DNA from: JAOPZW01 sp963803375
GTDB lineage: Bacteria; Actinomycetota; Thermoleophilia; Solirubrobacterales; Solirubrobacteraceae
Assembly: GCA_963803375.1 (NCBI GenBank)
Contig: CAWDMB010000009.1
Location: forward strand, 62,001-126,000
Length of the DNA: 64,000 nt
Direction: 5' to 3'
A program made the translations under genes and the position numbers. Every line of letters begins with the position of its first letter. Within the stretch, counting starts at the first letter, position 1. The notes under the pieces were generated by a model, which worked only from the letters and a program-made list of their open reading frames with translations, ran no database searches and was not told the DNA's origin. This document shows, in pieces, positions 8,448 through 17,587 of the stretch.

Positions 8448-11009
8448 TTACTCGTAGGCCAGCGCCTCGAGGACGTCGAGCCGAGCCGCCCGCCGCGCCG
8501 GCAGGATCGCGGCCAGGACGCCCGCCACCGCGGCGGCGATGAGCAGGATGATGAGCGTCCCGACCGGGATGCTCAGCGTGAAGTCGTCGAGCGGGCGGGT
8601 GAAGAGGATCGCCAGCACCACGCCCACGACGAGCCCGAGCGTGCAGCCGATGAGCGAGGTGATGACCGACTCGTAGCGCACGATCGACCGCACCTGCCGC
8701 TGCGAGGTGCCGACCGCCCGCAGCATCCCGAGCTCGCGCGTGCGCTCGCTGATCGAGAGCACGAGCGTGTTCACGATCCCGAAGAGCGACACGATGATGG
8801 CCAGGCCCAGCAGCGCGTAGATGAGGTAGAGGAGCTGGTTGACCTGGCCGGCGATGTCGTCCTTGAACTCCTTGGCGGTCAGGACCTCGGCCTCCGGGAA
8901 GGCGCGATCGAGCGCGCGCGTGATCGCCGCCTTGACGGTCTTCTGGTCGGCGCCCTGCTTTAGCCCGACGATCCCGAAGGCGTCCTTGCGCTCCCCGAAG
9001 CGCTGCGCGAGCGTCGCGTTGTCGAAGATCAGCGCGTTCGTCAGGCCGCCCTTGTCGTCGACCACGCCGATGACGCGCGACTGCAGCCGGCCTGCGCTCG
9101 GCGTGGTCACCGCGAGCGTCTGGCCGACCTTCGTGTCGTGCTCGTCGGCGAAGTCCTTGCCCACCAGCACCGACGTGCCCGACAGGCGCGCGACGACGCC
9201 CGGACCGCCCTCGGTGACCTGGAGCTTGTAGACGTCGGGCAGCGTGCGCGGGTCGATGCCGGAGACCGCGGTCTTGCCCTTGACCCCGGCCACGCGCGAC
9301 TGCGAGAAGCGCACAGAGCTCGTGTTGCGCACCCCGTCGACGCGCCCGACGGTCTCCAGCACGGCGGGCGAGAACGACGAGAAGCCGTCGGTGTTCTGGA
9401 CGACGAGCTGGCCCTTGAGGTTGTCGTCGACCGCCTTGGCGATCGTGTCGCGGGCGCCCGCGGCGAAGATCGACGCAAACGTCACGAGCGCGACGCCGAT
9501 CATGAGCGCCGCCGCGGTGACGGCCGTGCGCCCGGGCTGGCGCATGCTGTTCTCGCGTGCCAGGCGCCCGGTGATGCCCGTCAGCCGCTCGATCGGCGCG
9601 CCGACCGCCCCGGCCAGCGGGCGCACGAGGCGCGGGCTGAGCAGCGCGACCCCGAAGAACGTCAGCGCCGCGCCGCCGCCCATGAGCGAGATCGTCGCGC
9701 TGTCGGAGTCCGGCGGCGAGAACAGCCCGAAGCACATGAGCGCCACGCCGGCCGCCGTCAGCACGCCGGCGAGGATCGTGATCCGGCGCGACGGGCCATG
9801 GGCCATCGGCACCGCGCCCTCGCGCAGCGCCGCGACCGGCGGCACGCGCGTCGCGCGCAGCGCCGGCGCCAGGCCGGCGAGCACGGTGACGATCGTGCCC
9901 ACGAGCAGCGAGACGAGGATCGTGCGCGTCTCGATGACGGTGCCGTTGGAGGGCAGGTCGAGCCCGACGGCCTTGAAGAGCGCGCGCAAGCCGAGCGCGG
10001 TGATGACGCCGAGGCCCAGCCCGACGAGCGAGCCCAGCGCCCCGAGCACGAGCCCCTCGGTGATGACCGACCGCAGGACCTGGCCGCGTGAGGCGCCCAT
10101 CGTGCGCAGCAGCGCGAACTCGCGCATGCGCTGCGTCACGGTGATCGAGAAGGTGTTGAAGATGATGAAGGCGCCGACGAAGAGCGAGATGCCGGCGAAG
10201 GCGAGCAGCGCCGTCTGCAGGAAGCCGAGCCCCTCGCGGATGTCGTCGGACTGGCTGCGCGCCTCCTCCTTGCCCGTGCGCACCTCGAGGCTGCGCGGGA
10301 GCTCGCGCCGGAGCTCGTCGCGCAGCCGCTCGGGCGTCACGCCCGGCCGCGCGGAGGCCTGGATCTGGTCGAAGCTCGTGCCCTTGCCGAGGATGCGCTG
10401 TGCGACCGGCAGCTGAACGTCGACGACGACGGTGCCGCCGAACGAGTCGACCCCGGCGATCTGCGTGAAGCCCACGAGCCGGAAGCTCTGGCGGCGCGTC
10501 GTGCCGCTGATGCCGATCGTGTCGCCGAGCTCGAGGTCCTTCTTCTTCGCGGTCCCGCGGTCGATCGTCGCCTCGTCGGGCGTGGCGGGCAGCCGGCCCT
10601 CCTTGACCGTGAACCCGCGGAAGCGCGGCTGGTCGGCGACCGAGGCGACGAAGGCCGGGGCCGTCGCGCTCGAGAGCTTCTTGCCCTTGGCGTTCAGCAC
10701 CGTGGCCTGATCGAAGACCGACCCGTCCGCGCTCGCGACGTCGGGGTTCGCGCGGACCTTGGCCAGCACGGCGGCGGGCACGGTCGGCGCCGTGCCGCCG
10801 TCGTTGCTCGTGTCGATCGCCTGCTTCGGGGTGATCGACGCGTCGGTGCCCTTGTTGGACTCGGTGAAGATGCGGTCGAACGACGCGTTGATCGTGTCCG
10901 TGAAGACGTAGGTGCCGGCGATCAGGGTGACGCCGAGCGCCACCGCCAGCGAGGTCAGGACGAGCCGGAGCTTGCGCGAGAAGAGCCCGCGCAGGGCGAC
11001 CTTGCGCAT
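8448..11009 (-). CDS. ABC transporter permease, FtsX/MacB type
   Basis: An 853-residue permease. An N-terminal helix (about 12-32) is followed by a large extracytoplasmic MacB periplasmic-core domain. A first FtsX block of four helices lies near 260-390, two spacer helices near 405-455, then a second extracytoplasmic domain and a final FtsX block near 730-850. This two-block layout is typical of actinobacterial exporters of lipids, peptides or antibiotics that work by mechanotransmission. The start lies four bases past the ATPase stop, so the two genes form one transporter. The substrate is unknown. Confidence 0.88.
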   Translation of the reverse strand: MRKVALRGLFSRKLRLVLTSLAVALGVTLIAGTYVFTDTINASFDRIFTESNKGTDASITPKQAIDTSNDGGTAPTVPAAVLAKVRANPDVASADGSVFDQATVLNAKGKKLSSATAPAFVASVADQPRFRGFTVKEGRLPATPDEATIDRGTAKKKDLELGDTIGISGTTRRQSFRLVGFTQIAGVDSFGGTVVVDVQLPVAQRILGKGTSFDQIQASARPGVTPERLRDELRRELPRSLEVRTGKEEARSQSDDIREGLGFLQTALLAFAGISLFVGAFIIFNTFSITVTQRMREFALLRTMGASRGQVLRSVITEGLVLGALGSLVGLGLGVITALGLRALFKAVGLDLPSNGTVIETRTILVSLLVGTIVTVLAGLAPALRATRVPPVAALREGAVPMAHGPSRRITILAGVLTAAGVALMCFGLFSPPDSDSATISLMGGGAALTFFGVALLSPRLVRPLAGAVGAPIERLTGITGRLARENSMRQPGRTAVTAAALMIGVALVTFASIFAAGARDTIAKAVDDNLKGQLVVQNTDGFSSFSPAVLETVGRVDGVRNTSSVRFSQSRVAGVKGKTAVSGIDPRTLPDVYKLQVTEGGPGVVARLSGTSVLVGKDFADEHDTKVGQTLAVTTPSAGRLQSRVIGVVDDKGGLTNALIFDNATLAQRFGERKDAFGIVGLKQGADQKTVKAAITRALDRAFPEAEVLTAKEFKDDIAGQVNQLLYLIYALLGLAIIVSLFGIVNTLVLSISERTRELGMLRAVGTSQRQVRSIVRYESVITSLIGCTLGLVVGVVLAILFTRPLDDFTLSIPVGTLIILLIAAAVAGVLAAILPARRAARLDVLEALAYE

Positions 11010-11013
11010 CGGG

Positions 11014-11751
11014 TCAGCCCACCGCCTTCATGAGGTCGAGGACGGCCTCGGGCGAGTCGGCCTCGCCGTCGTGGACGATGCGCCCGTCGGCGAGGACGAG
11101 GAGCCGGTCGGCGTAGGACGCGGCCGTCGCGTCGTGGGTGACCATGATGACCGTCTGGCCGAACTCGTCGACGCTGCGGCGCAGGAGCTCGAGCAGCTCG
11201 CCCGAGGACTTCGAGTCGAGGTTGCCGGTCGGCTCGTCGGCGAAGATCACCGCCGGGCGCGAGGCGAGCGCCCGCGCCACGGCGACGCGCTGCTGCTGGC
11301 CGCCGGAGAGCTCGCTCGGACGGTGGTCGAGGCGGTCGGCGAGCCCCATCGTCGCGATCAGCGTGTCGAGCCACGCCTCGTCGGGCTTGCGCCCGGCGAT
11401 CGAGAGCGGCAGCACGATGTTCTCGCGGGCGTCGAGGACCGGCAGCAGGTTGAAGGTCTGAAAGACGAAGCCGACCTTGTCGCGGCGCAGCTCGGTGAGC
11501 CTGCGATCGTCGAGGTCGGCGAGCTCCACGCCGTCGAGGACGACCGACCCCGCGGTGGGCCGGTCGAGCCCGGCGAGGATGTGCATGAGCGTCGACTTGC
11601 CCGAGCCCGAGGCCCCCATGATCGCCGTGAAGCGCCGCGCCGGGAAGCCGACGGTCACGCCGGCGAGCGCGTGGACGGCGGCCTCGCCCTCGCCGAACGT
11701 GCGGGCGACGTCGACGGCGGACACGAGCAGCGGAGCGGAGGGAGCTTCCAT
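11014..11751 (-). CDS. ABC transporter ATP-binding protein, LolD/MacB type
   Basis: A 245-residue ATPase with Walker A GASGSGKST (near residue 45), Q-loop FQTFNLL, signature LSGGQQQRVAVARAL, Walker B VIFADEPTGNLD and the switch His in MVTHD. The GNLD ending places it in the MacB/LolD/FtsE subgroup, matching the downstream FtsX-type permease. The ATG at 11749-11751 opens the two-gene operon. An 84-base gap with a hairpin separates it from the two-component genes upstream. Confidence 0.92.
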   Translation of the reverse strand: MEAPSAPLLVSAVDVARTFGEGEAAVHALAGVTVGFPARRFTAIMGASGSGKSTLMHILAGLDRPTAGSVVLDGVELADLDDRRLTELRRDKVGFVFQTFNLLPVLDARENIVLPLSIAGRKPDEAWLDTLIATMGLADRLDHRPSELSGGQQQRVAVARALASRPAVIFADEPTGNLDSKSSGELLELLRRSVDEFGQTVIMVTHDATAASYADRLLVLADGRIVHDGEADSPEAVLDLMKAVG

Positions 11752-11805
11752 GCGCGGTAGCGTGGCACGGCGAGACGCCGGACTGGTGTACGGCTAGCTC
11801 CCGTC

Positions 11806-11821
11806 CGTCCCCTACGGGACG
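11806..11821 (-). terminator. Hairpin after the two-component operon
   Basis: CGTCCC-4 nt-GGGACG forms a six-base stem between the response regulator stop and the ABC ATPase start. It has no T-tract, so termination is only inferred from position. Confidence 0.3.
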
Positions 11822-11835
11822 ACCCGGGGGCGTGC

Positions 11836-12480
11836 TCAGGCCCGCAGGTACGTGAGCACGGCGAGCACGCGACGGTGGTCGTCGGCCGTCGGCGGCAGGT
11901 TGAGCTTCGTGAAGATGCTCGTGACGTGCTTCTCGACGGCGCGCTCGGTGACGACGAGCTCGGTGGCGATCGCGTGGTTGGAGCGCCCCTCGGCCATGAG
12001 CTGCAGGACCTCGCGCTCGCGCGGGGAGATCTCGGCCAGCGGATCGGCCTGCCGGCGACGGCCGAGCAGCCGCGAGACGACCTCGGGATCCAGCGCGCTG
12101 CCGCCCTCCCCCACCCGCCGCACGGCGTCGACGAAGCGGTCGAGGTCGGCCACGCGGTCCTTGAGCAGGTAGCCGACGCCGGCGGCGTCGGAGCTCAGCA
12201 GCTCCATCGCGTAGGCCTCCTCGATGTACTGCGAGAGCACGAGCACGCCGACGTCGGGGAAGCGCTCGCGGATCTCGGCGGCCGCCCGCAGGCCCTCGTC
12301 GGTGTGCGTCGGCGGCATGCGGACGTCGATGACCGCGACGTCGGGCTTGTGGGCGCCGACCTTGCGCAGGAGGTCCTCGGCGTCTCCGGACTGGGCGACG
12401 ACGTCGAGGCCCGCGTCCTCGAGCAGGCGGGCGATGCCCTCCCGCAGCAGCAGGCTGTCGTCGGCGAGGACTACGCGCAC
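11836..12480 (-). CDS. NarL/FixJ-type response regulator
   Basis: A 214-residue regulator with a receiver domain (phosphoacceptor D52 in VAVIDVRMP, acidic pair D7-D8) and a C-terminal LuxR-type HTH (ISPREREVLQLMAEGRSNHAIATEL...). It should bind DNA as a dimer after phosphotransfer from the kinase encoded just upstream. The GTG at 12478-12480 lies inside the last codons of the kinase gene (10-base overlap), so the pair is coupled. The next gene downstream is the ABC exporter, a possible target. Confidence 0.92.
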   Translation of the reverse strand: MRVVLADDSLLLREGIARLLEDAGLDVVAQSGDAEDLLRKVGAHKPDVAVIDVRMPPTHTDEGLRAAAEIRERFPDVGVLVLSQYIEEAYAMELLSSDAAGVGYLLKDRVADLDRFVDAVRRVGEGGSALDPEVVSRLLGRRRQADPLAEISPREREVLQLMAEGRSNHAIATELVVTERAVEKHVTSIFTKLNLPPTADDHRRVLAVLTYLRA

Positions 12481-14249
12481 GGGATGTTGGCGCGCACGAG
12501 CGTGCCCGCGCCGGGCGGGGAGTGGACCTCGAGGCGCCCGTCGAGCGCGGCGATGCGGTCGGCCAGCCCGCGCAGGCCGGTGCCCGCGGCGGGATCGGCC
12601 CCGCCGACGCCGTCGTCGGCGACCTCGATCACGGCGAAGCCATCCTCGCGGGCGATCCGCACCGTGGCGCGGCGCGCGCCGGCGTAGCGGGCGACGTTCG
12701 TGAGCGACTCGGCGACCACGAAGTACGCGGCGGCCTCGACCGGGGCGGGCAGTCGCTCGGGCGGCATCTCGCATAGGTCTACCGCAAGCGGCGTTCGGTC
12801 AGCGAGCGCCTCCAGCGCCGGGCCGAGGCCGCGGTCGGTGAGGACGGCGGGATGGATGCCGCGCGCGAGCTCGCGCAGCTCCTCGAGCGCACGGCCGAGC
12901 TCCTCGCGCGCGGCATCGAGGAGCCGCCCGGCGGTGGCCGGGTCGACCTCGAGCTTGCGCCGGGCCAGGCCGAGCTGGAGCGAGAGGGCCACGAGCCGCT
13001 GCTGGGCGCCGTCGTGGAGGTCGCGCTCGAGGCGTCGGCGCTCGAACATCGAGACCTCCATGAGCCGCGAGCGCGACGTGTGGAGGTCCTCCAGGCGTGC
13101 GTGCAGCTCGGCCTCGAGGCGCTCGTTGTCGAGCGCGAGCGCGGCCGACGCCGCCGCCGCGCGCACGAGCCCGCGCTCCTCGCCGAGCGAGTCGTCGTGG
13201 ATGATCGCCCCGATCCGCCGGCCCCGCGAGCCGCTCTCGCGATCGGGCGCGCGCACCTCGGTCACCGCCCGCCCCGAGCCGTCGTCGGGCAGCTCGACGC
13301 GGCGCCCCTCGAAGGTCACGTAGTGCCCGGCCGACTCGCGCCAGTAGACGAGCTTGAGCGAGCGGTCGCCGAGCGCGTCGGCGAGCGCGTCGCGCAGCGT
13401 GCCGGGCGTCTCGATCGGCGCGTTGAGGCGCTCGACGAGCTCGCCCACGGCGCCGGCGCGCGAGTAGCGCGAGCGCACGAGGCCGGCCAGGAACGCGAAC
13501 GGCAGCACCGCGAAGCCGACGAGCGCGGCGAGGCGGACGCCGTCGACGGTCCGCGACGGCGCGCCGACGACCTCGAGCCCGAGGTCGACGACGAGCAGGC
13601 CGATGACCGCCAGCCCGGTCCACAGCATCGGGGCCTGCGCGCGGCGCTGGGGCGGGGTGGCCGCCCGGCGCTTGCCCAGCAGCAGCACGACCGTGGCCAC
13701 GAGGCAGACGACGCCGACGAACACGCTCGTGTAGTCGAAGACGTCGGCGAGGTCGGCCCGGTCGGTGACGGCGAGGACGTTGCGCGGGCGCGGCGGGTCG
13801 ATGTCGCCGGCGATCTCCCCGCCGAGCAGGAAGAACGGCAGGCGGACGAGCAGGACGTCGAGGTAGCCCGCGGTCACGAGCGCGCGCTGGCCCGTCGTCT
13901 CGAGGCGCCCGGTCGGGAACGCGAGCACCATGTGGATGACGATGACGATGTACAGCGGCCCGAAGTAGGCGCCGATCGTGTAGAGCGTCGAGGAGTCGGC
14001 CTCGGTGAGCGCGGCGACGAACCAGGCGAAGCCGACGCCGAGCATGAGCGCCCCGAAGCGGTTGAGCGGGCGCCGCCACCAGGCGAACGCGCCGGTGCCG
14101 ATGAAGCTCAGGCCGACGAGCGGGGCGAGGATCGCCGTGGCGACCCTGTGCTCCTCGTGGTCGGAGAGGAGCACGAGCGCGACGACGAGCGCCGCGAAGA
14201 CGACCCCGAGGGCGAAGAGCGCGAGCAGCGCGCGGCGGAGGCCGAGCAT
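12471..14249 (-). CDS. Membrane sensor histidine kinase, HisKA_3 type
   Basis: A 592-residue kinase. About seven to eight helices occupy residues 5-280, a sensor linker follows, then the dimerisation and phosphoacceptor helix with ERDLHDGAQQRLVALSLQL, and an HATPase domain (AESLTNVARYA N-box, ADDGVGG G1 box, TGLRGLADRI). This architecture is that of NarX/DesK-class kinases pairing with NarL-type regulators, here the overlapping downstream gene. The N-terminal helices may sense membrane state; no ligand domain is recognised. The ATG is six bases past the lone receiver gene. Confidence 0.9.
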   Translation of the reverse strand: MLGLRRALLALFALGVVFAALVVALVLLSDHEEHRVATAILAPLVGLSFIGTGAFAWWRRPLNRFGALMLGVGFAWFVAALTEADSSTLYTIGAYFGPLYIVIVIHMVLAFPTGRLETTGQRALVTAGYLDVLLVRLPFFLLGGEIAGDIDPPRPRNVLAVTDRADLADVFDYTSVFVGVVCLVATVVLLLGKRRAATPPQRRAQAPMLWTGLAVIGLLVVDLGLEVVGAPSRTVDGVRLAALVGFAVLPFAFLAGLVRSRYSRAGAVGELVERLNAPIETPGTLRDALADALGDRSLKLVYWRESAGHYVTFEGRRVELPDDGSGRAVTEVRAPDRESGSRGRRIGAIIHDDSLGEERGLVRAAAASAALALDNERLEAELHARLEDLHTSRSRLMEVSMFERRRLERDLHDGAQQRLVALSLQLGLARRKLEVDPATAGRLLDAAREELGRALEELRELARGIHPAVLTDRGLGPALEALADRTPLAVDLCEMPPERLPAPVEAAAYFVVAESLTNVARYAGARRATVRIAREDGFAVIEVADDGVGGADPAAGTGLRGLADRIAALDGRLEVHSPPGAGTLVRANIPCA

Positions 14250-14255
14250 GGGGGT

Positions 14256-14609
14256 CTACGGAAGGAGCTCCGCGAGGGCCGCTCCGGAGAGCTCCCCCTT
14301 GGAGATGAAGCCGCGGGCGCCGCTGCCGGAGACGAGCGGGCCGAAGTCCGACGAGTCGCGGCTCGAGATCAGCACGACCGCGGGCGCGCCCGCGTTGGCT
14401 GTCAGCCGACGAGCGACGTGGAAGCCGTCCGTGTCGGGCAGGTTGACGTCCAGGAGCACGAGGTCCGGGCGCAGCCGGCCGGCCTCGGTGAGCGCCGTGT
14501 GCCCGTCGGGAGCCTCGCCGATCACGTCGTAGCCCTCGGCCTCCAGGATCAGCCGCGCGGTGGCCCGAAAGGTCGGGTGATCGTCGACGATGAGGACGGT
14601 GGTGACCAC
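14256..14609 (-). CDS. Stand-alone receiver-domain response regulator
   Basis: A single CheY-like receiver with no output domain: acidic pair D9-D10, phosphoacceptor D54 (LVLLDVNLP), conserved Ser in LISSRDS and Lys in GFISKGEL. I chose the GTG at 14607-14609 (117 residues), seven bases after the rpe stop, because the domain begins at once. A GTG at 14634-14636 would add nine residues and overlap rpe. It may act as a phosphate sink or a partner of the kinase that follows six bases downstream. Confidence 0.82.
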   Translation of the reverse strand: MVTTVLIVDDHPTFRATARLILEAEGYDVIGEAPDGHTALTEAGRLRPDLVLLDVNLPDTDGFHVARRLTANAGAPAVVLISSRDSSDFGPLVSGSGARGFISKGELSGAALAELLP

Positions 14610-14616
14610 TTCGAGG

Positions 14617-15303
14617 TCATTGTCGTGTCCGGGCACGGGGGCCGAGATACGGGTAGCCCCCCTCGGCCGCGCGCGTCACCGCGCGGAACGCCTCGCCGGG
14701 ATCGTCGGCCCCGAAGACCGACGTCCCGGCCACGAACAGCGAGGCGCCCGCGGCCGCGCACGGCCCGACCGTATCGGGGTCGATGCCGCCGTCGACCTCG
14801 ACCTCGACCTCCTCGCCGACGTGCGCACGCAGACGGGCGATCTTTCCGAGCGAGGCGGGGATGAACGACTGGCCGCCCCAGCCGGGGTCGACGGTCATGC
14901 ACAGCGCCGACCACAGCTCCCCGCGCAACTCGGAGAGCGCGTCCACGGGCGTCGAGGGCGTCAGCGCCACGCCGGCCGTGCACCCGGCCTCCCGGATCTC
15001 CTGCACGGCGAAGTGGACGTGCGGGGTCGCCTCGACGTGCACGATGATGTTCGCGGCGCCCGCGTCCGCGAAGGCGGCGACGTGGCGCTCGGGCCGCTCG
15101 ACCATGAGGTGCACCTCGAGCAGGACGCCCAGCTCGCGCAGCGCGCTGACCGCCTGCGGGCCCATGCTGAGGTTCGGCACGAAGTGGCCGTCCATGACGT
15201 CGACGTGGACGACCTCTGCTCCGGCGGCCACCACCTCCCGCACCTGCTCGCGCAGGCGGCCGAAGTCGGCGGCGAGGATCGACGGGGCGACCCGGCGCCT
15301 CAT
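14617..15303 (-). CDS. rpe: Ribulose-phosphate 3-epimerase
   Basis: Interconverts ribulose 5-phosphate and xylulose 5-phosphate in the pentose phosphate pathway. The 228-residue TIM barrel starts RRVAPSILAADFGRL. It carries VHVDVMDGHFVPNLS (metal His and Asp), VHLMVERPE, MTVDPGWGGQSF and VEVDGGID. The ATG shares ATGA with the preceding zinc-ribbon gene. The frame is open further upstream, but only as a shadow of that gene. Confidence 0.95.
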   Translation of the reverse strand: MRRRVAPSILAADFGRLREQVREVVAAGAEVVHVDVMDGHFVPNLSMGPQAVSALRELGVLLEVHLMVERPERHVAAFADAGAANIIVHVEATPHVHFAVQEIREAGCTAGVALTPSTPVDALSELRGELWSALCMTVDPGWGGQSFIPASLGKIARLRAHVGEEVEVEVDGGIDPDTVGPCAAAGASLFVAGTSVFGADDPGEAFRAVTRAAEGGYPYLGPRARTRQ

Positions 15304-15521
15304 ACCTCGACGAGCATCGAACCGCCGCAGTGGCTGCAGACGGTGGTCGCGGTGCTCGACATGCGGACGATCGTGGAGTGCTCGCCGCAGTCGGGACAGA
15401 CCGAGCGCAGCTCGAAGCGGTGCAGGCAGAAGACGCAGCGGTAGCGCCCCGGGAGATTGGGCGCCGGACGCAGCCACGGCTCGTGGCACGCCGGGCACGT
15501 GAGCCCCAGGTCAACCTCCAT
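15300..15521 (-). CDS. Small zinc-ribbon protein
   Basis: A 73-residue protein with three Cys pairs: CPACH, CVFC plus CPDCG, and CSHCGG near the C-terminus. This gives two probable zinc knuckles in an otherwise featureless chain. I prefer the ATG at 15519-15521; a TTG three codons upstream is possible. It overlaps both neighbours (rsmB end, rpe start), so it is co-translated with rRNA-modification and translation genes, hinting at an RNA- or ribosome-related role. The family is not one I can name. Confidence 0.7.
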   Translation of the reverse strand: MEVDLGLTCPACHEPWLRPAPNLPGRYRCVFCLHRFELRSVCPDCGEHSTIVRMSSTATTVCSHCGGSMLVEV

Positions 15522-16695
15522 CGCGGGCAATATAGAAGCCGTCGGTGCCGTCGCGGTGGGGGAACGTGCGCACGGCCCCCGGATCGGCCAGGCGCTCCTC
15601 GCCCGGCGACAGCGTGCAGAGCGAGAAGACGAGCGTCCCGCCCGGGCGCAGCGCCCGCCGCGCGCTCACCAGCAGCGCGTCCTGCTCGCCGGCCAGCCGG
15701 GCGATCCCCTCCGGGCTCGCGCGCCAGCGCAGGTCGGGGTGCGAGCGCAGCGTCCCGAGCCCGCTGCACGGTGGGTCCAGCAGGACGCGGTCGAAGCCGC
15801 GCTCGCCGTCGAAGGCGCGCGCGTCGGCCTCCACGACGGTCACGGTGGCGGCGTGCATCCGCGCGCACGTGGCCCGCAGCGCGCGGGCCCGGCCGGGGTT
15901 GCGCTCGACCGCCACGACCTCGCCGTCGCCGCCTTGGAGCGCGGCGAGGTGCGTCGTCTTGCCGCCCGGGGCCGCGCAGAGGTCGAGCACGCGCTCGCCC
16001 GGGCGCGGGCCGAGCGCCGGGGCCACGAGCTGCGAGGCGCGCGACTGCGGCGTGAAGGCCCCGGCGGCGTAGCCGGGGTGCGCGAGCGCGTCGAAGGGCC
16101 CGTCGACGACGATCGCCTCGCCCTCACGCCGGCCCGGGACGTCGCCGAGGTCGAAGCGCACGAGCGCGTTGACGCGCAGCGCGAGCTCGGCGGGCGCGTT
16201 GTCGGCCGCCAGCAGCGCACGCGTCTCGTCGGCGCCGAGCCAGCCCCACCACAGGCGCACGAGCCATTCGGGGTGGCTGTGGGCGATCGCCGCGCCCTCG
16301 GGGGTGGCGTCGGAGGGCAGGTCGACGCCCTCGCGCGCGACCCGCCGCAGGACGGCGTTGACGACGCGGTGCCCGGCGCTCGGCTTGGCCAGCTCGACGG
16401 CGTCGGCGACCGCCGCGTGCGCGGGCACGCCGTCGAGGAACAGGAGCTGGAAGAGGCCGAGCTGCAGCGCGGCGCGGACCGCGGGCTCGAGGCGCCCGTC
16501 GGCCGTGCGGGCGATGACCCAGTCGAGCGTCCCGCGCCGCTGCACGGTGCCGAAGGCGAGCTGCTTGGCCAGCGCCCGGTCGCGGGGCGCCAGCCGCTTC
16601 GCCTCGCCGTGCAGGGCGCGGTCGGCGTAGGCCCCGTCGGCCAGGGTGCGGAGCACGACGGCGTGCGCGGCGCGACGGGCGGGGGCGACGGGCAT
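15511..16695 (-). CDS. rsmB: 16S rRNA (cytosine-967-C5)-methyltransferase
   Basis: A 394-residue protein with an N-terminal NusB-like RNA-binding domain (about 1-130) and a C-terminal RNA m5C methyltransferase domain. Motif I is LDLCAAPGGKTTHLA; motif IV LDPPCSGLGTLRSHPDLRWR and motif VI FSLCTLSPGEE hold the two catalytic cysteines. It sits in the common order priA-def-fmt-rsmB. The ATG at 16693-16695 follows fmt by 60 bases, in which only a short direct repeat is seen. Confidence 0.93.
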   Translation of the reverse strand: MPVAPARRAAHAVVLRTLADGAYADRALHGEAKRLAPRDRALAKQLAFGTVQRRGTLDWVIARTADGRLEPAVRAALQLGLFQLLFLDGVPAHAAVADAVELAKPSAGHRVVNAVLRRVAREGVDLPSDATPEGAAIAHSHPEWLVRLWWGWLGADETRALLAADNAPAELALRVNALVRFDLGDVPGRREGEAIVVDGPFDALAHPGYAAGAFTPQSRASQLVAPALGPRPGERVLDLCAAPGGKTTHLAALQGGDGEVVAVERNPGRARALRATCARMHAATVTVVEADARAFDGERGFDRVLLDPPCSGLGTLRSHPDLRWRASPEGIARLAGEQDALLVSARRALRPGGTLVFSLCTLSPGEERLADPGAVRTFPHRDGTDGFYIARDGG

Positions 16696-16755
16696 CGCCC
16701 CCGTGGTAGCACGACCGGCGAGCTCGAGCCCGCGGGCGGCGAGCTCGGCGTCGGA

Positions 16756-17580
16756 CTACCGGCGGTGCCCGCGCGCGAAGTCCGCGTAGGCCATCGGGCG
16801 CCCGCCGGGCGGCTGGACCTCGAGCAGCTCGAGCGTGCCGTCGTCCCGCGCCCGCGCGCGCAGGACGCCCAGGAACGAGCCGTCCTGGAGGCGCAGGCGC
16901 GCGCCGATGTGCGGGTGCAGCGCGCGGACCACGCGCTCCTGCTCGATCGCCGGCGCCGCGGGGTCGAGCGTACGGTCCGCGGCGGTGATCTTCTGGGCGT
17001 AGGTCACCCCCTCGGAGGACTGTGGGCGCAGCGGCGGCCGCTCGTCGAGCGCGCGCACGAGCAGGTCGGCCCCCAGCCCGATAAGGCGCCCAGACAGCGT
17101 CCCGAAGTCGTCGTCGCGGGTGATCGGCTCGGCGGCCCGGAGCGCGACCGGCCCCTCGTCGAGCCCAGCGGTGACGCCCACGATCGCGGCACCGGTGCGC
17201 TCGTCGCCGGCCATGATCGCCCGCTCGATCGGCGCCGCGCCGCGCCAGCGCGGCAGCAGCGAGGGATGGACGTTGAGGATCTCGAAGTCCGACAGCAGCG
17301 GCTCGGCGATCAGCGCGCCGAACGCGCAGACGACGACGACGTCGGGGCGGGCGGCGGCGATCGCGGCGCGCGCGTCGTCGGCGTTGACGCGCTCGGGCTG
17401 GGCGACGTCGAGTCCCAGCGCACGCGCGGCCGTCGCCAGCGGCGGCGGCGTGAGCCGGCGGCCGCGGCCGGCCGGGCGGTCGGGGCGCGTGACGACGAGG
17501 GCGGGCCGGTGCGGCGTCGCCGCCAGGCGCTCGAGCACGCCGACGGCGAACGCCGAGGTCCCCAGGAAGACCGTGCGCAC
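16756..17580 (-). CDS. fmt: Methionyl-tRNA formyltransferase
   Basis: Formylates initiator Met-tRNA using 10-formyl-tetrahydrofolate. The 274-residue protein has the catalytic segment NVHPSLLPRWRGAAPIERAI and the invariant Asp in GLDEGPV, followed by a shortened C-terminal tRNA-binding domain; E. coli Fmt is about 315 residues. It starts seven bases after def, whose product removes the formyl group later, the usual pairing. The short C-terminus ends RGHRR, normal for actinobacterial relatives as I recall them. Confidence 0.93.
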   Translation of the reverse strand: MRTVFLGTSAFAVGVLERLAATPHRPALVVTRPDRPAGRGRRLTPPPLATAARALGLDVAQPERVNADDARAAIAAARPDVVVVCAFGALIAEPLLSDFEILNVHPSLLPRWRGAAPIERAIMAGDERTGAAIVGVTAGLDEGPVALRAAEPITRDDDFGTLSGRLIGLGADLLVRALDERPPLRPQSSEGVTYAQKITAADRTLDPAAPAIEQERVVRALHPHIGARLRLQDGSFLGVLRARARDDGTLELLEVQPPGGRPMAYADFARGHRR

Positions 17581-17587
17581 GGGCCCG

